A stretch of 64,000 nucleotides of DNA from Pseudidiomarina tainanensis. GTDB taxonomy: Bacteria > Pseudomonadota > Gammaproteobacteria > Enterobacterales > Alteromonadaceae. The DNA lies in NCBI RefSeq assembly GCF_004214835.1, contig NZ_PIQJ01000001.1:1240001-1304000 (forward strand), read 5' to 3'. The position numbers and the translations under genes are program-made. Shown piece by piece: positions 11,931 through 20,919 of the stretch (position 1 is its first letter; every line of letters starts with the position of its first letter). The notes beneath the pieces were generated by a model that did no database searches, had not been told where the DNA came from, and was given only the letters and a program-made list of their open reading frames with translations.

Positions 11931-12974
11931 TTAACTATCAATGCCAAAGTAACGGCGTAATTGGTCACGCAAATTCGGGGGGGTGCCATGAATCGTCAAT
12001 TTGTCAGTATGCGGATCATATTCCACTCGAGCACCAAGCAACTCTTGATCAAAGCCAACACTCAAGCCACCACCCTGACCTTGAAACTTCACTAACTTTC
12101 GCAGTGTACTTCGATCAGCGCGAATTTCTTCAGGTAACGGCTGTGCTTGTTCAGCGCTAAAGTCTGCGAAACTGCGCTCAGCTGGCACGGCTTGTTGCAA
12201 TTGCTCCGACAAATCTTTGACTCGTACGGGCTCGTTGCTTTTCCATGACGTGTCGCATATGTCGTACACCGATTTGCGCAAAGCGTTAGCTTGCTCCGTG
12301 GGCAGCTCAGCCGCTTTCACATAATCTTGTAGACTTTCCACTAAATGCTGTGATTGCTTCTTCGCATTGAGACCTTCAGCGCAACCTAAAAAATCTAAGA
12401 AAAAGTCTGAAACTTTGCGCCCTACGCGACCTTTAATAAAGGAAATATAGGTAGCTGAATCCGGCTCTTCTTGCCATTCAGTTAAATTAATAGTGGCCGC
12501 AAGCTGTACTTTATTAATGTCCAGTTGCGATGAGCGGTCGACAGAAAGGTCTGGTGCAATTGTTACACCGTCTTTGCTCGGTAAGAATGCGACGACTAAA
12601 TAATCCTGGCCGCGTTCCGTATAACTCGCAATCACCAAAAAACCGTCTTCAAGAATGCCATAGTGCTGAAGTTGCTGATGAAGAATTTTTGATGCTTGCT
12701 GCGAAAATGCGACGAACTCTTCATCACCACTACGCCAGGCTCTTAATTTATCAGGAAACTCGCTAATTTGATGTTCTTCGGCATCATCAGAAATAGGGTC
12801 AATAAAGCGCGCATAACCTTTACTCGGCTTCGCATTATAAACTTCGGTCAACTCGCTCAATAACAACCCAACCTCGTCGTTAATCGCCAGTGTTGCCGGC
12901 GCGACACGCAGTCCGATTTGACCGTCATTGGTGTAAAATTGATGGATAATGCTATGTTTCACATCAGCTTGCAT
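11931..12974 (-). CDS. yejK: Nucleoid-associated protein YejK/NdpA
   Basis: 347 residues, close to the 335 of E. coli YejK. It carries family stretches such as KPSKGYARFIDPISDD and FIKGRVGRKVSDFFLDFLG, and a C-terminus ending DQLRRYFGIDS. YejK is a 37-kDa nucleoid-associated protein reported to interact with topoisomerases. It is divergent from yejL-yejM, the conserved yejK/yejL/yejM arrangement, which strengthens the call. Confidence 0.93.
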   Translation of the reverse strand: MQADVKHSIIHQFYTNDGQIGLRVAPATLAINDEVGLLLSELTEVYNAKPSKGYARFIDPISDDAEEHQISEFPDKLRAWRSGDEEFVAFSQQASKILHQQLQHYGILEDGFLVIASYTERGQDYLVVAFLPSKDGVTIAPDLSVDRSSQLDINKVQLAATINLTEWQEEPDSATYISFIKGRVGRKVSDFFLDFLGCAEGLNAKKQSQHLVESLQDYVKAAELPTEQANALRKSVYDICDTSWKSNEPVRVKDLSEQLQQAVPAERSFADFSAEQAQPLPEEIRADRSTLRKLVKFQGQGGGLSVGFDQELLGARVEYDPHTDKLTIHGTPPNLRDQLRRYFGIDS

Positions 12975-13045
12975 CTTATCTCGGTGTCCTCTGTCATTCC
13001 CTGTGATACTATGTGCGCTAGTTTAACATGTTGAGAATTAAAACC

Positions 13046-13267
13046 ATGCCGATTGTTTCGAAATACGACGTAAAAACCCAACAACAGTTGCTGGATGCGG
13101 TCATTGATGTATTGAATCAACACAAAGCGCCAACTGATTTAGCCCTGATGACGCTTGGTAACGCCGTCTCAAATATTATCAATGCCAGTTATAAATCCGA
13201 AGATGCGTACAAGGTTGCTGAACAATTCGGTAAAGTACTGCTACAATCGATGGAAAAACAAGCATAA
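13046..13267 (+). CDS. yejL: YejL/UPF0352 family small protein
   Basis: 73 residues starting MPIVSKYDVKTQQQ and containing NQHKAPTDLALMTLGNAVSN, the UPF0352 signature. The function of the family is unknown. I chose the ATG at 13046 because homologues start with Met-Pro; an ATG 18 bases upstream is in frame but less likely. yejM starts 15 bases after its stop, so the two are probably co-transcribed. Confidence 0.92.
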   Translation: MPIVSKYDVKTQQQLLDAVIDVLNQHKAPTDLALMTLGNAVSNIINASYKSEDAYKVAEQFGKVLLQSMEKQA

Positions 13268-13282
13268 AGGTTCAAGCAGCGC

Positions 13283-14899
13283 ATGAAACAACGTAAACAA
13301 CGTCGCGACAAAATTGCTCGATTAATCAGTTGGGGCCACTGGTTTACGTTCTTCAATATTCTGATTGTACTCGCCATCGGAACTCTTTATATCGAAGCAA
13401 CCGAGTCACCAGGTAGCGCTCTTGGCGTACTCTATATGTTAGTGAATTGGCTTGGGCATTTTGCCTTTTTGCCGTTCATCGTTTTTATTATTCTGATTTT
13501 TCCATTTTGCTTGCTTATCCCGTTTACTCGGATATTGCGCGGTATCGCCACATTAGTCGCGTCATTCGGTCTCATTGCGCTGGTAGCCGACGCCCTGTTC
13601 TATCGCCAATATGGTTATCATCTCAATACCTATTCACTGTCGCAGTTAGCCACCGATGCAGAAACTGTATTCGCCGGTGCCAGCTTCGTCATACTGCTTG
13701 GCATGTTATTAATTTTCGTTGTGCTACTGATTTTTGAACTGGGTTTAGCGAATATCGCTTGGAAGCGGCTCGACAAGTTACAGCAGAAACACTGGGGCAA
13801 CGCGTTTAGCGCCGTCTTCGTGCTGTGTTTTTTAGCAAGCCACAGTATACATATTTGGGCTGATGCAGTGTTTTATACGCCGATAACCAAGCAAGACGAC
13901 ATGTTTCCATTGAGTTATCCAACCACAGCCAAAACTTTAATGAGCAAACATGGATTGTTGGTAGAGCAGCGCCTTGAAGCAACTGAGAATCTTATTCGTC
14001 AGGGCACCGCAGTAAAATTGGCCTACCCGACACGGGCGTTGCAATGTGCTCGCGTTCCAGATGCTCCAAATACGTTAGTAATTGCTGTGAATCAGCTCGA
14101 CACAGCAACGGTAACGGTATTACAAAGTGAATTTCCTGAATTACGCTTGTATTCAAGTCCTATGCTTGGCCATCGTGATAGCAGCAGTGGTTTATTTGAA
14201 TTAATTTATGCGTTACCTGATCTTTATCAAGCACCCATGGCTCACGCCGACAAGCACCCTGTCTATTTTTCAACACTGCGTGATTATCGCGTTGAAGTAA
14301 CACTTCAAGATCAATTTCAAAAATCATCACTGCCTGAGCCACTGGAAAAATTTAACGCATTTAATTTACCCGAACCGTCCGCCTACATCGGTATAGCAAC
14401 TGCTGACACCATAACCGCCGAAATGAAGCGTGTGTTACGTCGACAGCTGGACGATAATACGCAAGTGATTGTCGTCGGTATTGAACCGCAACAAACTGAA
14501 GATAAGGAAGAACTTGCGATTGCATCAATGCAAGTCACGTTACTACATACCGAAGGACTGCCGTTAAAGCAGCAACCTTTAGCGTTGCTTACTGACATCA
14601 TGCCGACGGTACTGGCGCGCTATATTAATTGTGTTGATGAAGCAGATGCCTATTCAATTGGTATTGATTTGACCGCGGAACAACGACGCTTACCGGTAAT
14701 GACAAGCTTTGGTCATGATCTAGTTGTGTACGACGAAGAAATGACCTCTATCATTAAAGCGGACGCGAGTATTCGCACTTTCGATAACCAAGAACAAAAA
14801 CTCTTACCTGGCGTATCACCGGCGACACCAGTATTAGTTGATGGTATTCGAAAGTTAAAACGTTTTAGTCAAGACCAGCAATCCCCTGCTGAACAATAA
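13283..14899 (+). CDS. yejM: Inner-membrane protein YejM/PbgA/LapC, LPS-biosynthesis regulator
   Basis: 538 residues. About five N-terminal transmembrane helices (roughly residues 17-155) carry the DUF3413 pattern NTYSLSQL in a loop. They are followed by a periplasmic sulfatase-fold domain. In enterobacteria YejM senses LPS and restrains LapB/FtsH turnover of LpxC; lapA and lapB lie at 52-53.4 kb of this window. The protein is about 50 residues shorter than the 586-residue E. coli form, the reduction falling in the periplasmic part. Synteny with yejK and yejL supports orthology. Confidence 0.9.
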   Translation: MKQRKQRRDKIARLISWGHWFTFFNILIVLAIGTLYIEATESPGSALGVLYMLVNWLGHFAFLPFIVFIILIFPFCLLIPFTRILRGIATLVASFGLIALVADALFYRQYGYHLNTYSLSQLATDAETVFAGASFVILLGMLLIFVVLLIFELGLANIAWKRLDKLQQKHWGNAFSAVFVLCFLASHSIHIWADAVFYTPITKQDDMFPLSYPTTAKTLMSKHGLLVEQRLEATENLIRQGTAVKLAYPTRALQCARVPDAPNTLVIAVNQLDTATVTVLQSEFPELRLYSSPMLGHRDSSSGLFELIYALPDLYQAPMAHADKHPVYFSTLRDYRVEVTLQDQFQKSSLPEPLEKFNAFNLPEPSAYIGIATADTITAEMKRVLRRQLDDNTQVIVVGIEPQQTEDKEELAIASMQVTLLHTEGLPLKQQPLALLTDIMPTVLARYINCVDEADAYSIGIDLTAEQRRLPVMTSFGHDLVVYDEEMTSIIKADASIRTFDNQEQKLLPGVSPATPVLVDGIRKLKRFSQDQQSPAEQ

Positions 14900-14962
14900 A
14901 ACATCAGTTGACGCGCTAACCCTTGCCTATTTGTTGGTAATCGGTAATATAGCCACCTCGGT

Positions 14963-15039
14963 CGGCGTGTAGCGCAGCTTGGTAGCGCACTGTCATGGGG
15001 TGTCAGGGGTCGCTGGTTCAAATCCAGTCACGCCGACCA
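14963..15039 (+). tRNA. tRNA-Pro (anticodon GGG)
   Basis: A 77-base cloverleaf with acceptor CGGCGTG/CACGCCG, D arm GCGC/GCGC, anticodon loop ATGGGGT (GGG at positions 34-36), T loop in CTGGTTCAAATCCAG, discriminator A and an encoded CCA. The anticodon stem CTGTC/GTCAG has one T-T mismatch, also present in E. coli proL. It lies just after yejM and 9 bases from the end of the convergent diguanylate cyclase gene. Confidence 0.95.
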
Positions 15040-15047
15040 ATTTCCTT

Positions 15048-16922
15048 CTACTCAGCGAAAAAGAACTGGTTTCGTCCAGCCTCTTTTGCCCGATACATTG
15101 CCGCATCGGCAATCTTCAGTAACTGTTTCGGCGTGTCAGCGTGCTCGGGATATAATGCCACACCCATTGATGCGCCAATTTGCAAGGTCAGCGAACCAAC
15201 ACGGAATGGTCGTTGGAGTGCGTCAATAACCTCGTTAGCTATTTTTTCAATATCGCTACGCGTCTGAATATGTTCCAACAAAATAATAAATTCATCGCCG
15301 CCTAAGCGCCCCACAATATCAGTTGAGCGCAGGCATTCCCTAACCCGCGGGCCGACAGCCTGTAATAACGCATCGCCAACATCATGACCATGCGTATCAT
15401 TCACTGGTTTAAAGAAATCTAAATCAAAAAATAATAACGCGCAGGATCGTTTTGATGTGTGGGTTCGTTTTATGGCATCGTCAAGGTGTTGCAACACCGC
15501 AAATCGATTAGGTAAATGTGTCAGAGTGTCAGTAAGCGCGAGTTGTTGCATTCGCTCTTGGTCATGTTTCTCCGCTGAAATATCATTAAAAATATGAATG
15601 AGCTGTAATGCCTCACCTTTATCATTACGCACAGCGGTAATCGTTTGCAGCGCTGGAAAACTATCACCATTTGGCTTCTTATACCAAACCTCACCCTGCC
15701 AGCTATCGTTCTTCACAATATGCCGTCTTACTTGGCGCTGAATATCGTTAGTCATGCGTTCTTTATCAAGGAATGCTAAAAGGCTGGTATCCCTAAAATT
15801 ATCAACGCCAAGATTAAACAACTCCGCAAAAGCTTGGTTGACGCGCAAAACCATTAACCCATTATCCGTAATCACAATAGCTTCTTGCGCTTTTTCAAAC
15901 ACCGTATTGGCGAGTTTCAGCTTGCGGTTTGATTCATGTAATTGTTTGTGTTGCGCCAATTGCGCGCGAATAATCGGCTGCGAGTATTTGTGCAGCCACC
16001 AAGCGCCAATAGCAACGGTCATAATAATGACGAACCCAACCGATGCAAATTCGGTGATCAATGCGCCAAAAAGCGAGGTGTCCGCATGAATAACAACCAA
16101 ACCCCAAGCGGAATCGTTGAACGGAATAAAGTAATGTAAGCGCGTGTCATCCTTAGATGTATCGCGATATACAAACGGCGCGCTGCCATATGCGGCGATA
16201 TAGAAATTCTCACCAGAACCGAACTCTCGTTGTTTTAATTGATTTGATACCTGATCAAACTCGATATATAAACGTTCACGCGAGTTTACCAAACGAAAAT
16301 TTGTATCCTGTCCAAAAGTATTTAACTCTCGCAAAATATCAAGAACTTCGGTTGGTCCGAATAAGAGAATGTCGATACCGATTATTCGATTATCATCGTC
16401 AACAATCGGTGCGGCGGCAGAGAGGAATAAGTTGTCAGCCAGATTGACATAATGAAGACCATACGCGCGTAGTTGCTGTATGTTTTTACTTAAATCAAAG
16501 TCTAATAAATCACTCGCTGGGCCTTTATATTCGGCAATGGTTTCACCGGAATTGGTAATGCGTATGCCGGCAGCAAGATTAGGAATAAAGGCCGCAGCAT
16601 CAGCTATACGGTTAATCGTTTCATTTGCAACCTGGTCTAAATCGATATCACCGGCTGAATATGCGATTAACGCTTTACGAATTTGAGTGCGACTCGCGAA
16701 CTGTTTGGCAATTGACTGATAATGTTGCAATTGCTTTTGCACTGACATCGCCTGCGCAGAAGCATAGGTTAAGCCGGTGCGTTCTTGGGATTGTGAGATG
16801 TAAAACGATAGTGGAATTAACGTTGCTAAACTTGCGATAACACCTGTCAACAAAATACCCCACACGACTTTGCGGATTAGCGTACGATATTTCCCTGAAA
16901 TGTCCTTTGCAGTTCTAGTCAC
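15048..16922 (-). CDS. Membrane diguanylate cyclase (periplasmic sensor, PAS, GGDEF)
   Basis: 624 residues. The N-terminal helix (about 17-40), a periplasmic CACHE-like sensor to about residue 285 and a second helix (VGFVIIMTVAIGAWWL) are followed by a PAS domain (about 335-450) and a GGDEF domain. The active site GGDEF is intact near residue 541. An inhibitory I-site RSTD stands five residues before it, so product feedback is likely. It makes cyclic di-GMP from two GTP; there is no EAL domain. The signal sensed cannot be deduced. The gene ends 9 bases from tRNA-Pro on the opposite strand. Confidence 0.93.
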   Translation of the reverse strand: MTRTAKDISGKYRTLIRKVVWGILLTGVIASLATLIPLSFYISQSQERTGLTYASAQAMSVQKQLQHYQSIAKQFASRTQIRKALIAYSAGDIDLDQVANETINRIADAAAFIPNLAAGIRITNSGETIAEYKGPASDLLDFDLSKNIQQLRAYGLHYVNLADNLFLSAAAPIVDDDNRIIGIDILLFGPTEVLDILRELNTFGQDTNFRLVNSRERLYIEFDQVSNQLKQREFGSGENFYIAAYGSAPFVYRDTSKDDTRLHYFIPFNDSAWGLVVIHADTSLFGALITEFASVGFVIIMTVAIGAWWLHKYSQPIIRAQLAQHKQLHESNRKLKLANTVFEKAQEAIVITDNGLMVLRVNQAFAELFNLGVDNFRDTSLLAFLDKERMTNDIQRQVRRHIVKNDSWQGEVWYKKPNGDSFPALQTITAVRNDKGEALQLIHIFNDISAEKHDQERMQQLALTDTLTHLPNRFAVLQHLDDAIKRTHTSKRSCALLFFDLDFFKPVNDTHGHDVGDALLQAVGPRVRECLRSTDIVGRLGGDEFIILLEHIQTRSDIEKIANEVIDALQRPFRVGSLTLQIGASMGVALYPEHADTPKQLLKIADAAMYRAKEAGRNQFFFAE

Positions 16923-17038
16923 TGCGAATCCTTATGCTGGCATTAATGTGATAGTTTTATATCCTTTTAAAAACAGTATAGCTAGTTTCGTTTGAATTTT
17001 GTGCAAAAAGGAGTGGGTATTATCCTACCCCATTGTGA

Positions 17039-18439
17039 CTAATTTGCCTGACTCCAGAAACCACGACACAGTTCGGTAACATCGCGCACACATTCTTGAC
17101 GTTGAGCGTCGCGAACAAAGCTACGCTGATTTAAGCTCGACCACTGTGGGTGACGACGTGCTAATTTTAATCGTCCTGACAACGCACGTAAGAATTGCTC
17201 GCGTAATTTTGAAGATTGCGTCACTAACAATAAATCTTGTGAACCGTGACCGCGTGTTGCCAGCTGTTGTAATAAATTTAATTGGCGCAAGGTCAATAAC
17301 TTTAAAATTTCATCATCGACAATTAATTCGCGTTCACCTTTAAAGTGTCCCAGTAACTTTTTACCGTAGTGATTCCAGCCCTGCCAAATACCACCGACAG
17401 CAGCACCAAGCGCAGTACCAGCGCCCAAACTCATACCACCAACCATTAAATCAACACCGGCGCCAATCGCTGCACCACTGCCTACGCCAACACTGGCTTT
17501 GATACCGAACTCTTTCAGCGTGTCCAGTTCGAATAAATCATCTTTCCACGTGCCGTCAGTTTGTCGGAGTTGTTGCAATCGAACGTGCTCTAACCGAAAC
17601 GCGTATAACGCAAGCATTTCAGTGATACAGTTACGTTCCCGGCGCTTAACCAAGTTTTGCATTTGTTCAACAATAGGTTTCAACTGGGCTTCATTAATAT
17701 TTGCTTTGATTTGTTCGTGAAATGCCGCAACGTCAACCAGTAATTCAGCAATTTGGGTTAGGCCGGTGTTTAACCGATGCGCGCGTTGCTGGGTTCGATA
17801 TTCAGCCAATTGTTCAAGTTGACTTTGGAAGCCCGGAACAATCGCACTCAGGCGGTTAAACAATATTGCTTCTCCACCTTCTGGTGGACTCACGGCGTCA
17901 AACTCAATATGCGCATGCAGGTTCACTTTCGTTAACGCTAGCTTCCATTCATTTACATTGTTGGGCTTTTGCGCAGTAAAATTTAAGATGGGTAATATTG
18001 GTTTGCCACAGCGCGCCAGCACGCTTAATTCATCTTGATACTTTGGCAAGACAGGGTCACGTACGTCAATCACGTAAAGTGCGGCATGACATTTGAGTAA
18101 TTGACGTAAAACCTTCGACTCTTGCTCAAACTGATGCGCTGCAGCCATGGTGCTTAGAAAATGACGAACCTGTGCTGGTCCGTCATGTCGAAAGCTGGAT
18201 TCACTGTGGATTAAATGTTCGTATAAATCGGAGCCGGCTTCTAATCCTGGCGTATCAAATAAACGCAGTAAAACTTGACCATCGGCATCAACATCAATAC
18301 TCGTGACTTCGCGTGTTGTGCTTGGCCGTGAGTCAACTTCACCGAATTGGCTATCATGTAATAATGTGCGCATTAACGAGGTTTTACCGGTGTTGGTATG
18401 CCCAACCACCGCTAACATAAGAGCGTTTACTGTTTCCAT
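17039..18439 (-). CDS. DUF3482-type predicted GTPase with glycine-zipper C-terminal region
   Basis: 466 residues. Walker A is GHTNTGKTS at 13-21 and the G3 motif is DTPG at 62-65. At the expected NKxD position there is NFTAQK (153-158), so guanine specificity is not obvious. The C-terminal half has a glycine-rich GSGAAIGAGVDLMVGGMSLG run that could insert in or associate with membrane. The ATG at 18439 has an excellent AGGAGG seven bases upstream, although the frame is open further. It overlaps the upstream DUF2868 gene by 13 bases. The pair looks like one membrane-linked NTPase unit, analogous in layout to YcjX/YcjF. Function unknown. Confidence 0.85.
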   Translation of the reverse strand: METVNALMLAVVGHTNTGKTSLMRTLLHDSQFGEVDSRPSTTREVTSIDVDADGQVLLRLFDTPGLEAGSDLYEHLIHSESSFRHDGPAQVRHFLSTMAAAHQFEQESKVLRQLLKCHAALYVIDVRDPVLPKYQDELSVLARCGKPILPILNFTAQKPNNVNEWKLALTKVNLHAHIEFDAVSPPEGGEAILFNRLSAIVPGFQSQLEQLAEYRTQQRAHRLNTGLTQIAELLVDVAAFHEQIKANINEAQLKPIVEQMQNLVKRRERNCITEMLALYAFRLEHVRLQQLRQTDGTWKDDLFELDTLKEFGIKASVGVGSGAAIGAGVDLMVGGMSLGAGTALGAAVGGIWQGWNHYGKKLLGHFKGERELIVDDEILKLLTLRQLNLLQQLATRGHGSQDLLLVTQSSKLREQFLRALSGRLKLARRHPQWSSLNQRSFVRDAQRQECVRDVTELCRGFWSQAN

Positions 18440-19740
18440 ATTACGCCCTCCTCGTCTAAACACTCTTGCCAATGCACAATTCTCTTTTCATCGCTTTTTT
18501 CAGAAATAATCAATAGTGCTTCAACGTTTAAACAATATTGTTGGAGTAGCGCGAGAAAACGCATGGCTGCTCTATCCGGTGTGAGTTGTGCATTTAAACG
18601 CACGGTAATTTTTGCAACTGGCTCGGCATCAAGTCGTGCCAGTAAACGGTGTTTTTCGTCACTGCTAGCAATTACCCCTGCATACCAATCTTCACGTTGA
18701 TGTTGTGCAGCCCACGCAGTATCCGCTTCATGATCCAGGCTCAGCACCAATTCGCCATGCCCCGGTTTAGGCGTTCGCCATTGTGATGAATCGATACCCG
18801 ACACATCACTATCGGCATCAACGAGTTCGGTAGCGGCTGACACCGTTAGTTTGCGAATAATCGGGGCATAACCAGGTAGTGTCAAATCGATGGTCATTTT
18901 ACGAATACGGGCAATCAAAACTCCAATTGCACCGATTAAAAACAATAACCGCCATGCGACACCATAAATAATGACGCAGCTTAATAACCAACGTCCAGCT
19001 TCAAGTTGTGCACTCTCGCTCGGCTGATCCCACAATGCGGCAACCGAGGGCGCATCAACGCCGAATAAACTCGGTAAAAATCCGATAACACTAACCCAAG
19101 TCTGCAAGGTCGCGGCTGGCCAAATCGTGGTTGCCCATGTGAAAGCATAAGCACTGGTACTCAGATGAAAGAATAAGACAAACCATACCGCCAACATGAA
19201 CAACGTCCAATAACCGTGGGTTAGCGCGGCGCCCGCAGGTTTTGTCAGGCCGTATTGGTTAGCGATGGTAAGCAGGGTGTTATTAAACTGCTGATTGTAT
19301 TGGCGCTGGCCAATATGCTCGAGACCCCATAACGACACGCGACCAACCCAACCATAGCTATCTTTAATAATCAGCGAAAAACACCACAAGACGAATAGAA
19401 TAATGTGTAAACCCAATAGCATCATCAAGGCGTAACTGAGCGAAATAGGTTGTGAGACGCTTAACGTACCGCGAACTACTGCAACAGCACCAATTATTGC
19501 GAATAGACTCAGAAGAATAGCGATAAGACGACGAAAATGGTCCCACAAACGAAGTTGGTGGACTAAGCCAAGCCGCGCCGCCAAAAGTTCGGCACGTTTA
19601 AACACGCGCTGTTCCATAGTCGGTAACTGGCGAGCTTGTTGTTCGATGGCATCGGCGCGTTGAAAGCCATTTTGTAATTCATGGCGACGAACGAGCTCGG
19701 CCATCCACACTGATCGAAAACGAGAGAATATTTTAAGCAT
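18427..19740 (-). CDS. DUF2868 multi-pass membrane protein, partner of the DUF3482 GTPase
   Basis: 437 residues. A charged N-terminal segment is followed by four or so hydrophobic helices (around residues 70-90, 100-122, 150-175 and 250-285). A soluble C-terminal domain containing DADSDVSGIDSSQW follows. The tight overlap with the downstream GTPase gene implies coupled translation and a shared role at the inner membrane. No catalytic motif is visible. The ATG at 19740 was chosen because the N-terminus continues without a better ribosome site downstream; Met13 is an alternative. Function unknown. Confidence 0.8.
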   Translation of the reverse strand: MLKIFSRFRSVWMAELVRRHELQNGFQRADAIEQQARQLPTMEQRVFKRAELLAARLGLVHQLRLWDHFRRLIAILLSLFAIIGAVAVVRGTLSVSQPISLSYALMMLLGLHIILFVLWCFSLIIKDSYGWVGRVSLWGLEHIGQRQYNQQFNNTLLTIANQYGLTKPAGAALTHGYWTLFMLAVWFVLFFHLSTSAYAFTWATTIWPAATLQTWVSVIGFLPSLFGVDAPSVAALWDQPSESAQLEAGRWLLSCVIIYGVAWRLLFLIGAIGVLIARIRKMTIDLTLPGYAPIIRKLTVSAATELVDADSDVSGIDSSQWRTPKPGHGELVLSLDHEADTAWAAQHQREDWYAGVIASSDEKHRLLARLDAEPVAKITVRLNAQLTPDRAAMRFLALLQQYCLNVEALLIISEKSDEKRIVHWQECLDEEGVIWKQ

Positions 19741-19854
19741 TGAACCGCTATCTACTTAGCTAAACTGCATTGTAATTATTATTTTTATTAGCCTTCATTT
19801 AACCTGAGAAGCGGTCGATTTACAACGCTTGATTCGGGTATTTCGAACGAAGAT

Positions 19855-20091
19855 TTATAATTGAGTACGTTGACGACAAGTCGCTTCAGATAAGTCGTAA
19901 TTAACACTCACATAGTGGTCATTAGGGCAAACTAACTTTTCTGAATCTTTTTTCGAGTTTGAGGATAACTGCGTTAACTTAACTGCCCAATCGTTCAAGT
20001 TGACGTTGGGTGTCACATCAATCTGTTGATCGCGGTTAAAATATTGAAACGCAACGCCGCCGAATATGAAAAGCAACAATAGTTTGCGCAT
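19855..20091 (-). CDS. Small exported two-cysteine protein, unknown
   Basis: 78 residues. It begins MRKLLLLFIFGGVAFQYF, which looks like a signal peptide or signal anchor, followed by a polar domain with two cysteines (VCPNDHY and ATCRQ) that could form a disulfide in the periplasm. An AGGT lies about 10 bases upstream of the ATG. I do not recognise the family. Upstream stand three GTAAA repeats at 11-base intervals (20185-20211) and a possible -10 TACTAG at 20143-20148 on this strand. The presumed transcript would begin close to a perfect hairpin (20122-20138). This layout suggests an envelope-stress-controlled gene, by inference only. Confidence 0.6.
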   Translation of the reverse strand: MRKLLLLFIFGGVAFQYFNRDQQIDVTPNVNLNDWAVKLTQLSSNSKKDSEKLVCPNDHYVSVNYDLSEATCRQRTQL

Positions 20092-20184
20092 GGCTATATC
20101 TACCTAAATTGCAGTTAACGAAGAGATTGGTAATCTCTGCCTCTAGTACAGCAATGAGTCTAAGCAAATCTTCTTATTTGCACC

Positions 20185-20211
20185 GTAAATTTAGGGTAAA
20201 TTCAGTGTAAA
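20185..20211. promoter_or_regulatory. Triple GTAAA direct repeat, CpxR-like box
   Basis: GTAAA occurs at 20185, 20196 and 20207 on the plus strand, so three pentamers lie on one helical face with 11-base spacing (N6 gaps). The known CpxR box is GTAAA-N4-8-GTAAA. It lies upstream of the small exported protein gene (minus strand, start 20091), with the near edge 37 bases from the possible -10. Recognition by CpxR or a related response regulator is inferred. Confidence 0.55.
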
Positions 20212-20232
20212 TATTGAACCATGCACCTAGTG

Positions 20233-20832
20233 CTATGATTTTACTCGCAATAACTTTACGGCAGTGCCATATGCCAGTAGTTCGGCCGCACCATGCGCAA
20301 GCATAGAGGTACTAAAACGCACATCAATGACAGCATCAGCGTCAAGCGAACGGGCTTCGTCGACCAATCGGTCTAACGCTTGCTCACGGCTCTCAGCAAG
20401 TAACTTTGTGTAATCGTGTATTTCACCACCAACAATGTTACGAAAAGCAGCAAAAATATCGCGTAACATCAGAATTTCTCGTTGCTCAGTTGATAACTTT
20501 TGCAAGCCCGTACGAACCCATTGTTGAGTTTGCCAGGTCTCGAGTTGACAATCAGGCTCAATCGAAACAGGAGCTGATTGTTCTTCGGTTTCACTATCAA
20601 TTGGTTGCTCTTTGCGCTCATGCCGAATCACGTCAATCGCCGCGTTGTGTACCGAACGCAAAAACCAAGCTTTAAGATGCTGGCTTTCGTGCGGCATGTC
20701 GGAGAGAAACATTGCCTTGGCTAATACCTGCTGAACACTATCGGCGGCGCGTTGCTCGCACTGCTGAATTGCCATAGCGTGAGCCATCGCATCAGCTAAA
20801 AACGGGCGTAATAACGCCAACCGATCAGACAT
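20233..20832 (-). CDS. Chimeric ORF: ECF sigma factor N-terminal part fused to YbjQ/UPF0145 C-terminal part
   Basis: 199 residues in one open frame. Residues 1-126 read as an ECF sigma factor: AADSVQQVLAKA and LKAWFLRSVHNAAIDVIRHE in region 2, then LQKLSTEQREILMLRDI, the start of region 4. The helix-turn-helix that should follow is absent. From residue 127 the sequence continues as a YbjQ-type domain (FAAFRNIVGGEIHDYTKLL, ARSLDADAVIDVRF, ending YGTAVKLL) lacking its own N-terminal third. The join falls at codons for Arg-Asp-Ile (about 20455-20463), a tripeptide plausible in both parents, so an in-frame deletion between neighbouring genes is likely. A good AGGA precedes the ATG. It probably cannot act as a normal sigma factor. 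Confidence 0.75.
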   Translation of the reverse strand: MSDRLALLRPFLADAMAHAMAIQQCEQRAADSVQQVLAKAMFLSDMPHESQHLKAWFLRSVHNAAIDVIRHERKEQPIDSETEEQSAPVSIEPDCQLETWQTQQWVRTGLQKLSTEQREILMLRDIFAAFRNIVGGEIHDYTKLLAESREQALDRLVDEARSLDADAVIDVRFSTSMLAHGAAELLAYGTAVKLLRVKS

Positions 20833-20919
20833 ATAAGTTCCTAGTAAAATGGTCGCTTACTTATAAAACGAACGAGGTAATCCTTTTATTCCCTTTTTTC
20901 TAAAAAATATTTTAAGTGA

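Noticed and set aside
14963-15039. tRNA pseudogene because of a mismatch in the anticodon stem
   Set aside because: The same T-T mismatch occurs in functional E. coli proL; all other arms pair and CCA is encoded.
16990-17030. Terminator after the DUF3482 gene
   Set aside because: Only five pairs form and the T-run is displaced by several bases.
20233-20832. Frameshifted sigma gene followed by a separate ybjQ gene
   Set aside because: Both parts are in one frame with no stop or shift, and the missing pieces are not present in the other frames.
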